A stretch of DNA of 64,000 nt from Maricaulis virginensis (GCF_027922185.1 NZ_BSFE01000002.1:248001-312000); one strand, 5' to 3'. Shown: positions 24,285 to 31,212, counted from the first letter of the stretch. Program-made: numbers and translations. Notes: generated by a model not told the origin, from the letters alone.

Positions 24285-24623
24285 ATGTCTGGCGATGAGC
24301 TCAATCTGCGCGTGGACGCACTGACCACGCAGTCGCGGCGTTTCAAGGCGCTGATCGGGGAGTTCTTCCGCCTCGAATTCAAGCGCGCGCGCCCGAAATG
24401 GGGGCCCTATGAGGTCGTGATCGAGATCCAGCGTACGCCCGACAGCCCCACACACGATGTCGACAATGTCGCCAAGGCGGTGCTGGACGCGCTGACCGGC
24501 GTGGTCTTCCACGATGACAGCCAGGTCGAACGCCTGCTGGTCACCAAGACCGAAGGCGAGCGCCCCCGTATCTGCGTCACTGCCCGTCCGATGAAGGATG
24601 TGAAAGTGCTCGAAGACGCGTAG
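24285..24623 (+). CDS. RusA-family Holliday-junction resolvase-like protein
   Basis: A ~112-residue protein with the RusA core: VVIEIQRTPDSPTHDVDNVAKAVLDALTG-VVFHDDSQVERLLVTK contains the three catalytic-type Asp residues (DVDN, and DD in HDDSQV) and the conserved Lys. RusA enzymes cut four-way junctions and are usually carried by phages or their remnants, yet no other phage structural gene is next to it. ATG 24285 is chosen; a longer start at 24189 adds 32 residues with poor third-position GC bias. Plus-strand gene between fumC and a repeat-rich gap, near ssrA, a known class of integration hot spot. Confidence 0.85.
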   Translation: MSGDELNLRVDALTTQSRRFKALIGEFFRLEFKRARPKWGPYEVVIEIQRTPDSPTHDVDNVAKAVLDALTGVVFHDDSQVERLLVTKTEGERPRICVTARPMKDVKVLEDA

Positions 24624-24693
24624 GCGGGGCTCCTGCTTCTCCCTGACCGGGGAGAAAGGGTGCTGAAGCCACCCCCGCCCTAAACACCACGCC

Positions 24694-24845
24694 GCTTTTC
24701 CCGGCCGCACGCCCGGCGAAGGCCGGGCGGAGTGCCGGGATCCACCGGAAGCTCATCGCTTGAGTTGATCTCCGGTCGGTCCCGGATCTGCGGCCTGCCT
24801 GCGCAGGCCTCCGTCCGGGAAAAATGAGAGCGTTGGAAAAGAAAG
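24694..24845. repeat. Dispersed repeat copy C (first part of a ~1-kb gene-free gap)
   Basis: The gap 24624-25682 has no supportable gene. This first element matches copies A (12279) and B (12826): CTCATCGCTTGAG, TCGGTCCCGG, hairpin GCCTGCCTGCGCAGGC and the ending CCGGGAAAAATGAG-AGCGTTGGAAAAGAAA. Just upstream (24638-24661) is a CTTCTCCC...GGGGAGAAAG hairpin. Confidence 0.65.
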
Positions 24846-24862
24846 TGAGAGTGCCCCTACAA

Positions 24863-25018
24863 GCACCGTCACCCTGACGAAAGTCAGGGCCCAGTTCATA
24901 AAGCTGGGTGCCCGCGATCTCGCACTTATCCCGCACATCGCCATTACGCAGACCGAGCCCGCCTGGCGAAAATATCCCTTTACGATCTGGGTCCTGACTT
25001 TCGTCAGGATGACGGTGC
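24863..25018. repeat. REPIN-like element (paired inverted REP sequences)
   Basis: Two 32-nt arms (24863-24894 and 24987-25018) match in inverted orientation at 30 of 32 positions and enclose 92 nt. Each arm contains its own hairpin, CCTGAC-GAAA-GTCAGG with a GAAA tetraloop (one pair mismatched in the left arm context). Paired inverted REPs with short spacers are the hallmark of REPINs/BIMEs mobilised by RAYT transposases; no RAYT gene is in this window. Confidence 0.75.
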
Positions 25019-25264
25019 GTGGGGCGGATATTGGAAATTTATCCCCGTCCGCTCCAGCGCCCCTATACTCGCAGACGGTTTCCGGGATGGGAGGCATGAG
25101 CTCAGTCCCTTGTGCCCGGGAGCGTGCGGAGCTCGTCCGCGCCTGGTGGGTGACAGCATCAGGCTCCGGCGTGGCCATCTGCGGGGACACCGGCACAAAG
25201 CTCGACCGGAGCGTGCCTGCAGGTTTCGAGACGGGGCCCGCAAGGGACCCGGGTAAATCTCCGC

Positions 25265-25334
25265 GTGCGGGATGCCTCGGGCATCACCACCAAACCTTCA
25301 AATCCGGACACGATGTCCGCCGTGCATCCCGCAC
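25265..25334. repeat. Inverted repeat in the gene-free gap
   Basis: Perfect 11-bp arms GTGCGGGATGC (25265-25275) and GCATCCCGCAC (25324-25334) enclose 48 nt with smaller palindromes. No T-run and no gene. It may be another intergenic element or a structured RNA. Confidence 0.5.
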
Positions 25335-25390
25335 CCCTCTCATCGCTCCAGGGCGCAAGCTCGTGGAGGGTTTCATGCTGACACGCCTTT

Positions 25391-25555
25391 CCTCCCCATT
25401 TTATGGGGAGGTGGATCGCCGCAAGGCGGCGAGACGGAGGGGCGCCGCGTCAGCGGCGTTATGCTTGAGACAGGCTCCACCGCCCCCGGCGCTTCGCGCC
25501 GGCCCCTTCGACCCGCGGCTAACGCCGCGGCCCACTTCCCCACGATGTGGGGAAG
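25391..25555. repeat. Dispersed intergenic repeat, copy R2
   Basis: Second copy of the R1 element, same orientation: opening hairpin CCTCCCCATTTTATGGGGAGG, then GTGGATCGCCGCAA-GCGGCGAGACGGAGGGG, CGGCGCTTCGCGCCGGCCCC, and closing CTTCCCCACGATGTGGGGAAG. Changes between copies fall mainly in loops and keep the stems paired (CTCC/TTC loop of CGGCGC...GCGCCG). Confidence 0.85.
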
Positions 25556-25682
25556 AAAGAGAGTGTGGCGCTTTCCCCGGATTTATTCCGGGGTCTGGCG
25601 GCGTTTCAGAAAGAGGCTCAGCCGGACCTCGGCACAAGGCCGGGGGAAGTGGGGCGTGATGGGAAAGGGGAAACGCCGGAAC

Positions 25683-26168
25683 TTACCCGGCCGCCTTGAC
25701 GCGCCGGACCTGGCAGGTGGCGCTCGAGCGGGCGGCGATTTCGCCGGAGGGGGTCCAGATCGTGCCTTCCATGAAAGCCACCCGGCCGCCGATTTTCGTG
25801 GCGACACCGCGGGCCCGGCAGGGTTCGACGGGCAGGGGCGCAAAGAAGCTGGTCTTGATCTCCAGCGTCGGTACGCCGCACATGAAACGCTCGGACACCA
25901 GGACAGCCAGCGACATCACCTCGTCGAGCATGGCGGTGACGATGCCGCCCTGCACCGAATTGCGCAGATTGGCGAGTTGCTGCGTGGGATGGAAATCAGC
26001 CTCCAGCCAGCGCTCCTCGATCGAGAAATCGGCCAGCTGGAAGCCCAGCAGCTTGGAGGCATAGGGGTGATTGGCGCGCTGGCCGAGATAATTGCGGATC
26101 TGGTCCGCCGTCATCGGCTCGCGCGGCGTTCCGGCCAGATCCGGGGCGACCAGGTCGGGACCGGACAT
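25683..26168 (-). CDS. PaaI-family hotdog thioesterase
   Basis: A 161-residue acyl-CoA thioesterase-like protein. The hotdog core is visible: NSVQGGIVTAMLDEVMSLAVL carries the conserved G-G and catalytic-type Asp/Glu, followed by TLEIKTSFFAPLP and GRVAFMEGTIWTPSGEIAARSSATC. Substrate unknown (aromatic or medium-chain acyl-CoA are typical). ATG 26168 overlaps the sspB stop by one base (TGATG), so it is translationally coupled to sspB; a GTG at 26171 is the alternative. An unusual operon partner for a proteolysis adaptor. Confidence 0.88.
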   Translation of the reverse strand: MSGPDLVAPDLAGTPREPMTADQIRNYLGQRANHPYASKLLGFQLADFSIEERWLEADFHPTQQLANLRNSVQGGIVTAMLDEVMSLAVLVSERFMCGVPTLEIKTSFFAPLPVEPCRARGVATKIGGRVAFMEGTIWTPSGEIAARSSATCQVRRVKAAG

Positions 26169-26665
26169 CACTTCTTGCGGAAGCTGTCCAGCGAGACGAC
26201 TTCGGCGCCATCGCCGCCAGGGGCTTTCTTGTCGCTCTTGCCTGCCTTGCCGCCGGCGGCCGTCTTCGGCTTTTCGGGCGGGGGTGTATCGATCTCGTCC
26301 TCGGCCGGGTCCTGCTCGAACTGCAGGTGGAAACCGACGCTGGGATCGTGGAAGCGCGAAATCGCCGAATAGGGCATTTTCAGGTATTTCGGTACGCCGG
26401 AGAATTTCAGCGTCACCTCGAAACCCGTCTCGGTGACGTCGAGATCCCAGAACTGGTGTTCCAGCACGATCGTCATCTCTTCGGGATATTTTTCCAGCAG
26501 CGTCGGGTCGATATCGACACCCGGCGCCTGGGTGCGGAAGGTGATGTAGAAATGATGTTGTCCGGGCAGCCCGCCGGGGCCGGCCGCTTTCAGCAGAGCC
26601 TGACGGACCACGCCGCGAAGCGCGTCCTGCGCCATCAAGTCATAGCGCATCAGGTCCTTGGCCAT
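26168..26665 (-). CDS. sspB: SspB, alphaproteobacterial ssrA-tag adaptor for ClpXP
   Basis: A 165-residue adaptor that carries ssrA-tagged proteins to the ClpXP protease. The N-terminal tag-binding domain (MRYDLMAQDALRGVVRQAL, HHFYITFRTQAPGVDID, MTIVLEHQFWDLDV) is typical of the SspB-alpha branch. An acidic/Pro-Lys-rich linker follows, and the C-terminus VVSLDSFRKK is the ClpX-docking peptide. The start at 26665 (MAKDLMR) has a GGGGGAG ribosome site. The tmRNA gene that makes the tag lies ~160 bp upstream on the same strand, so adaptor and tag source are neighbours. The thioesterase gene is coupled downstream. Confidence 0.95.
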   Translation of the reverse strand: MAKDLMRYDLMAQDALRGVVRQALLKAAGPGGLPGQHHFYITFRTQAPGVDIDPTLLEKYPEEMTIVLEHQFWDLDVTETGFEVTLKFSGVPKYLKMPYSAISRFHDPSVGFHLQFEQDPAEDEIDTPPPEKPKTAAGGKAGKSDKKAPGGDGAEVVSLDSFRKK

Positions 26666-26821
26666 GTCGATCTCCCCCGATCTCCCTGTAGAAAAAAGGG
26701 TACCCCAAGCCCGGGGCAGGTCAACGGATATCAACGGCTGGACTGCAGATGGGGCCGCGGCGTGGTGAAGGATGGCCTAACCCGCCTGCAGGCGCCGTGT
26801 GTGAAGTCTGTATGAGGATAA

Positions 26822-27156
26822 GTGGAGGCTTCTGTTGCCAGGCGCCTCCGGACCCCGCCTGGACCGGCTAAAGGGTCCAGGACTTTAAAGCGAGATTACC
26901 CGCGCTGACTACGCAGCGAGAGCGACCTCTTCAGCAAAGTTGTCGTTGGCAACTTTCATAAGCGAGCCTGTAACGGGCCTCACCCGGGCGAAAGCAATCC
27001 CCTTTACCCGTCCGTCGATCCTGTTTCGGCCCCATGCCAGCCCGGCCACTTGCTGAAGGTGGTGCAGGGAAGGATATGGTGGAGCCGCCGGGTACTGCCC
27101 CCGGGTCCGGTCCGGTTATTACGAGCGCGTTTATCGCCATAGTCGGCAAGCCGACA
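26822..27156 (-). ncRNA. ssrA: tmRNA, circularly permuted two-piece form
   Basis: Transfer-messenger RNA that rescues stalled ribosomes. Reading the minus strand, the acceptor piece comes first (~27156 to 27077), beginning with the hairpin GTCGGC-TT-GCCGAC and ending CGGCTCC-ACCA. A 43-nt excised segment (27076-27034) follows. The coding piece begins GGGGCCG (27033-27027), which pairs with CGGCTCC to form a 7-bp acceptor stem with G3-U70, the alanine identity pair. The tag frame runs 26950-26909 and encodes ANDNFAEEVALAA plus stop (full tag AANDNFAEEVALAA with the tRNA-borne Ala). Two hairpins (CTGGACC/GGTCCAG; GGAGGC/GCCTCC, 26849-26824) close the 3' side. Exact ends are estimates. It is upstream of sspB. 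Confidence 0.95.
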
Positions 27157-27162
27157 CCGGGG

Positions 27163-27191
27163 AATATAGGCAGGAAATGTGGCGAGTTGAA
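27163..27191 (-). promoter_or_regulatory. Promoter of ssrA
   Basis: On the minus strand, TTCAAC (27191-27186) and TATATT (27168-27163, 5/6 to TATAAT) are 17 bp apart and point into ssrA, predicting a start near 27156, just at the first hairpin of the acceptor piece. Confidence 0.65.
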
Positions 27192-27410
27192 GGGGCGGGT
27201 GCGGTTGCGGCAGGTATCATGCGGTGCGTCCGGCCGGCGCGGCCGGCATTCGATACCTTTGGAGCGGTCTGCCGCGCTTGGTCCGTGCCACGCGGAAGGC
27301 CCGCGATCACCGTCTCGATGGCAGCCGTGGCGGTCGCGGGTTTCACCGGCGTCGCGCCCCGCATGGGGAAGCATCTTTTAGCCCGCGAATGCAGAAACAA
27401 GCCGAACGCG

Positions 27411-28040
27411 TCAGCCGTGATCGTTCAGGGCGTCGTCCAGCAGTTTTTTCCAATGCTCGCCAAGCCAGATGGCGCCATTGGCATCATTGTCGGCCATGGA
27501 CAGCGCAGACTGGATCGCGGGGCCGATGAGGCCTTCCCCGATCGCCGTCACGGCAAGATTATAGGTGATCAGCTGGGCCAGCCTCTGCGCGGTTTCTCCA
27601 GGCAGGTGCCGGGACATGTGGTCTGCCACGACGGCGGTCATGGCCGGCAGAGGCGCGGCGAAGTCATCCATGTCGCCGAGTTCGGTCGAAAGCGCGATCC
27701 AGCCGATGAGTTTGGCGTATCTTTCCGTTCGCAGGATTGAATGGATCCGGACCATGACGTTCTGTGCGAATATCAGGGGGGTGTTGTCGGCCTCTTCTGC
27801 CAGCGCGGCAAGCAGATCCCTGTGAAGCTCACCAAGCACGCGATCGGCAAGCGCACGCTTGATCTCCAGCACACCGCCGAAATGATGATAGACGTTGGAT
27901 ACAGCCAAATTCGCCTGATTTGCGAGAGACTGGAATTTCAGTTCTGACGGTCCGTATTTCAGGATCAGTATTTCTGCGGCCTGGAGGATTTCCTCCCGTG
28001 CTTCCTCCGGGGTGCGGCGCCTGCGTTTCGGTTTTGTCAC
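27411..28040 (-). CDS. TetR-family regulator
   Basis: A 209-residue one-component repressor. After a basic start (TKPKRRRRTPEEAREEILQAA), the HTH reads LKFQSLANQANLAVSNVYHHFGG with the usual Y-H-F end of the recognition helix. The C-terminal ligand/dimer domain is not specific. GTG 28040 has GGGAG upstream and is chosen; the ATG-led extension to 28214 would overlap the upstream hydrolase gene. It is downstream of that hydrolase on the same strand. Twin palindromes between the hydrolase and the divergent barrel gene (29012, 29037) are its best candidate operators. Confidence 0.9.
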   Translation of the reverse strand: MTKPKRRRRTPEEAREEILQAAEILILKYGPSELKFQSLANQANLAVSNVYHHFGGVLEIKRALADRVLGELHRDLLAALAEEADNTPLIFAQNVMVRIHSILRTERYAKLIGWIALSTELGDMDDFAAPLPAMTAVVADHMSRHLPGETAQRLAQLITYNLAVTAIGEGLIGPAIQSALSMADNDANGAIWLGEHWKKLLDDALNDHG

Positions 28041-28114
28041 ATCTGCTCCCCGGTCCTGGCCTGCATTGAAGGCGCGTGAAGATGCAGAACGCGCATTGAT
28101 CCAGGCCGAGTACG

Positions 28115-28951
28115 CTATTCCAATTCGAGAGCCAAGGCATTCTCGGCGGCCCGCATTCTCGCCCTGTTGTCGCGGTCCCAGGGATGGAAGCCGGGTCGGA
28201 AATAGGCCGCCCATTTGAGCATCATTTTACGGAAAAGACCCGGATTGCCCCACAACAGCCAGTTCAGCCGTAGCCAGGACGCGGCCGATCCGCCCCGCCC
28301 CGCATCGGCGAGCAGGACTGAGAACAGCCTTTTCATGTGAGCCAGAAAAAGGACGGTGACGATGGTCATCGTGCGGACGCGGACCCAGTAGGCCCGTCCG
28401 TTGGTGACCTCCTGGAACACATCGAATGCGACACCCTTGTGTTCCGCTTCCTCGATGGCGTGCCAGAGCCAGATATTCCGGTATTCCGTTCTGGCCTCTT
28501 TGAGAAGATCGGGATTGCAGAGCAACTCGTCGGCCAGAATGGCCGTAAAATGCTCGAGCGCACAGGTCGCGGCGAGCTGTTCGAGGTCCGAATACCTGTG
28601 CTGTGCCCATTCAAAGCGTTCCTGCGTCTCCCGCTGCAGCATTGCGGCCCGGCACCCTTGTGTTTCCATTTGCTGGTTGTAGCGCACATGTTCGCGCGTA
28701 TGCATGGCCTCCTGTGCCATGAAGGCGCCTACCTGGGAGTCGAGCGGTTCGCCCGAAATACGGGGCCGGAAGCGTTTCACGCTTGAGATAAAAAAGCGCT
28801 CTCCAGCCGGAAATGTCATCGAGAGTGCGTTGAATATCAGCGATTTCAACGTGTCTCCGCCAAGCCAGTCGCGCTCCTGGACATCGGAGAACGCAAAGTG
28901 CCGGTCACGGGGGGTGATGCGGATCGATCGGGAAATGTCTCTGGATTTCAT
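28115..28951 (-). CDS. Putative metal-dependent hydrolase (PF10118 family)
   Basis: A 278-residue helical protein of the family annotated as predicted metal-dependent hydrolases. Conserved His/Glu motifs suggest a di-metal centre: FMAQEAMHTREHVRYN, ALEHFTAILADELL and LWHAIEEAEHKGVAFDV. A hydrophobic stretch near RVRTMTIVTVLFLAHMKRLF may touch the membrane. Natural substrate unknown. The start at 28951 (MKSRDISRSIRI) avoids a long AT-rich extension through the operator region. It is first gene of a unit with the TetR regulator and divergent from the barrel-DUF1254 pair. Confidence 0.85.
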   Translation of the reverse strand: MKSRDISRSIRITPRDRHFAFSDVQERDWLGGDTLKSLIFNALSMTFPAGERFFISSVKRFRPRISGEPLDSQVGAFMAQEAMHTREHVRYNQQMETQGCRAAMLQRETQERFEWAQHRYSDLEQLAATCALEHFTAILADELLCNPDLLKEARTEYRNIWLWHAIEEAEHKGVAFDVFQEVTNGRAYWVRVRTMTIVTVLFLAHMKRLFSVLLADAGRGGSAASWLRLNWLLWGNPGLFRKMMLKWAAYFRPGFHPWDRDNRARMRAAENALALELE

Positions 28952-29011
28952 GTGCCTGAGCCTTGTTTCGGGTCCGCGGGTAGCGGCCGACGCAGTCATC
29001 ATAGAATTATA

Positions 29012-29048
29012 GAAAATATTTTCAATATATCTTGTCGAAAATATTTTC
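29012..29048. promoter_or_regulatory. Twin palindromic operators between divergent units
   Basis: GAAAATATTTTC occurs twice, perfectly (29012-29023 and 29037-29048), 25 bp centre to centre, in an AT-rich island of an otherwise GC-rich region. It lies 60 bp before the PF10118 gene and 45 bp before the barrel gene. It is the likely target of the adjacent TetR protein and would control both directions. Confidence 0.8.
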
Positions 29049-29093
29049 GGCAGTAAGCTCGGCCTCTCATCCGAATTGGGAAAGGACATTTCG

Positions 29094-29765
29094 ATGAAGA
29101 GGTATCTGGTATCCGGTGTGTGTCTGGGTGCGGTGCTGACAGCACCGGTCAACGCCTGGCAGTCTGGCTTCGAGGGGCGCCCCTATCTGGAAGTTGGCCC
29201 GACGCTTCTGCTGACGGAACTGGAAGGCGAAATCGACGATCTCCTGCTGGAGGACAATGTCAGCCTGAATGCAGTTTCCTTGCGGGGTGGAGTGGGTATT
29301 TCGGAATATCTTGCGATCGAGGCTGATATCGCAATCGGCGCGTCCGGTGAGACTCTCGACGAGACCGTGTCGGTTTACGGAATCGAGGGGGAGTTCAACG
29401 GCGATGTGGACGTCAACTACATCGCCGGTGTCTATGTGCGCGGTCACGTTCCGGTGACAGATGACGGTCGCCTGAGGCTGTTTGCCCGGGCCGGATTTGT
29501 GACGAGCGAGATTCAGGCCGGCGGAACCGTTACGGCAGAGCTGGACGAAGCCCCGACCTTCACGTTTTTCGACACCGAATTCACCCTGCCCGGATCCTAT
29601 TCCGCAACCGGGACCTACACGGCAGAGCGAAGCGGCCTGGTCGGTGGCGGCGGTGTGGAATACCAGCTGAACCACGCCTTCTTCATTCGCGGTGAAGCCA
29701 CCTATTTCGGCCTGGAGGACGCCCCGACCGTGGCCGGGACGCTGACCGTCGGCCATCGCTTCTAG
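29094..29765 (+). CDS. Outer-membrane beta-barrel protein
   Basis: A ~223-residue protein with a signal peptide (cleaved near VNA-WQS) and a pattern of alternating amphipathic strands ending TVGHRF with C-terminal Phe, the mark of an outer-membrane barrel (OmpA/OmpW-like, 8 strands by size). Segments such as YLEVGPTLLLTELE, NYIAGVYVRGHVPVT and RSGLVGGGGVEYQLNHAFFIRGEATYFGLED are typical. ATG 29094 has AAAGGAC upstream. It is followed by a DUF1254 gene and controlled from the twin-palindrome region; possibly a pore for the compound handled by this locus. Confidence 0.85.
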   Translation: MKRYLVSGVCLGAVLTAPVNAWQSGFEGRPYLEVGPTLLLTELEGEIDDLLLEDNVSLNAVSLRGGVGISEYLAIEADIAIGASGETLDETVSVYGIEGEFNGDVDVNYIAGVYVRGHVPVTDDGRLRLFARAGFVTSEIQAGGTVTAELDEAPTFTFFDTEFTLPGSYSATGTYTAERSGLVGGGGVEYQLNHAFFIRGEATYFGLEDAPTVAGTLTVGHRF

Positions 29766-29805
29766 CGCGTTGCATCACGACACAATAACCCCTCAGGAGA
29801 CGATC

Positions 29806-31212
29806 ATGACAAACATGCGCATGGCGTGCGCCATGGCGATCGTGCTGACGCTGGCGTCTGTTGCCGGCGTTGCGGCGCAAACCGGCGATGCGACGGGTCC
29901 GCGCCTGTCGGTCCGCACAACATTCATTGCGTCGGAAGGCTATGTATACGGGTTTCCCCTCCTTCTCATGGACGAAACCCGGCGTGCCGCGACCGAGATA
30001 CCCTATGTCTGCGGTCTGGGTGGTCCGGAGAATGCTTTCACGCATTTGCTCGATCCGCCGGGGCCTGACTTCAGGGCCGTCGTCAGGCCGAATGTCGATA
30101 CGCTCTATTCGTCCGCTTTTCTCGATCTGTCAGCTGACGCGATGGTGCTGGACGTGCCGGAAGTGCAGGACCGCTTCTACCTGATGGCAATGCTCGATGC
30201 CTGGACGAATAATTTCGCCGGACCGGGCAGCCAGATGAATGGCGGCGAAGCGACACGCTATCTCATCACCGGGCCCGACTGGGCGGGAGACGTTCCCGCC
30301 GGTATGCAGCACATCGAAGCCCCGACCGATATGGTCTGGATCATCGGGCGTACCGAATTGAAGGGACCGGACGATCTTGAAGCGGCCAATCGGGTTCAGC
30401 AATCGTTCAGGCTGAGGCCGTTGAACGGGCCGGAGCCGGTCCGTTCCGAGGAAGCCTGCCAGCCGATCCTGGACAGGGTGTCTCCCGAGGACACGATACG
30501 CGCGCTCTCGGGGGCCGAATTCTTCCAGCGGCTGGATGCGCTGATCGCGCGCTACCCGCCTCCGGCGGCGGACACAGGCAAGCTCGAGACGCTCGGCCAG
30601 ATCAATGTCGGCCCCTACGCCAATGGCAGGATTGACGATCTGTCCGAAAACAACCTCGAAGCTCTGGATCGTGGCGTCGAGCGCGGGCAAAGCGCGATGG
30701 ATGCAGGATTTTCCTTCGCCAGCCGCGGGACATGGACGCCGGACCCCGAGCGTGTGCCTCTGGGCGATTACGGCGATCAATTCCTGGTCCGCGGTATCGT
30801 ATCGCAAATCGGGTTTGGCGCGAACCGCAATGAATTTGCCGTCTACCAGAATGCAAGACGTACAGCGCGGGGCGGTGCGCTGGACGGCCGTGAAGGCGTC
30901 TATCGGCTCGTCTTCGACAACGGAAATACGCCGCCCGTGGGGGCGTTCTGGTCAGTGACTGTGTATGACGGTGAGGGCTTTCTGGTTGCGAACGCCCTGG
31001 ACCGGTATGCCCTTGGAAGCAATTCCGATCTCCAGGCCGATGCGAACGGCGATGTGGTCATCACTTTCGCGAGGGAAAGGCCCGACGATGTTCCTGTCGA
31101 GAACTGGCTGCCGGTACCGGACGGGCCGTTCGAAGTGACCTTGCGAATGTACTGGCCGAACGACGCTATTCTGGACGGTCGATGGTCCGCGCCGGCGATT
31201 TCCCGCCAGTGA
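29806..31212 (+). CDS. DUF1254/DUF1214 secreted protein
   Basis: A 468-residue exported protein. Signal peptide (cleaved near VAAQ-TGD), then a DUF1254 domain (YVYGFPLLLMDETRR, VVRPNVDTLYSSAFLDLS, FYLMAMLDAWTNNFAGPGSQ), and a C-terminal DUF1214 domain (RLVFDNGNTPPVGAFWSVTVYD, YALGSNSDLQADANG, NWLPVPDGPFEVTLRMYWP). The two-domain order is standard. No catalytic function is established; the family is widespread in alphaproteobacteria. ATG 29806 has CAGGAGA upstream. It is in an operon with the barrel protein (40-bp gap). Confidence 0.92.
   Translation: MTNMRMACAMAIVLTLASVAGVAAQTGDATGPRLSVRTTFIASEGYVYGFPLLLMDETRRAATEIPYVCGLGGPENAFTHLLDPPGPDFRAVVRPNVDTLYSSAFLDLSADAMVLDVPEVQDRFYLMAMLDAWTNNFAGPGSQMNGGEATRYLITGPDWAGDVPAGMQHIEAPTDMVWIIGRTELKGPDDLEAANRVQQSFRLRPLNGPEPVRSEEACQPILDRVSPEDTIRALSGAEFFQRLDALIARYPPPAADTGKLETLGQINVGPYANGRIDDLSENNLEALDRGVERGQSAMDAGFSFASRGTWTPDPERVPLGDYGDQFLVRGIVSQIGFGANRNEFAVYQNARRTARGGALDGREGVYRLVFDNGNTPPVGAFWSVTVYDGEGFLVANALDRYALGSNSDLQADANGDVVITFARERPDDVPVENWLPVPDGPFEVTLRMYWPNDAILDGRWSAPAISRQ

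Noticed and set aside
22033..25555. R1 and R2 as a CRISPR array or as direct repeats of a composite transposon
   Set aside because: Only two copies ~3.4 kb apart, each with internal hairpins; no regular spacers, no transposase between them, and the intervening fumC is a core gene.
25009..26372. Two long frames across the 24.6-25.7 kb gap and thioesterase
   Set aside because: They run through repeats and antisense of the thioesterase and sspB; no family match.
26822..27156. Standard (non-permuted) tmRNA or a tRNA-Ala
   Set aside because: The CCA-bearing half precedes the GGGG half in the gene, and the tag frame lies after the 5' half; this order fits only the permuted form.
27131..27740. Short frames over ssrA and the TetR 3' region
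   Set aside because: They overlap the tmRNA acceptor piece or are antisense to TetR.
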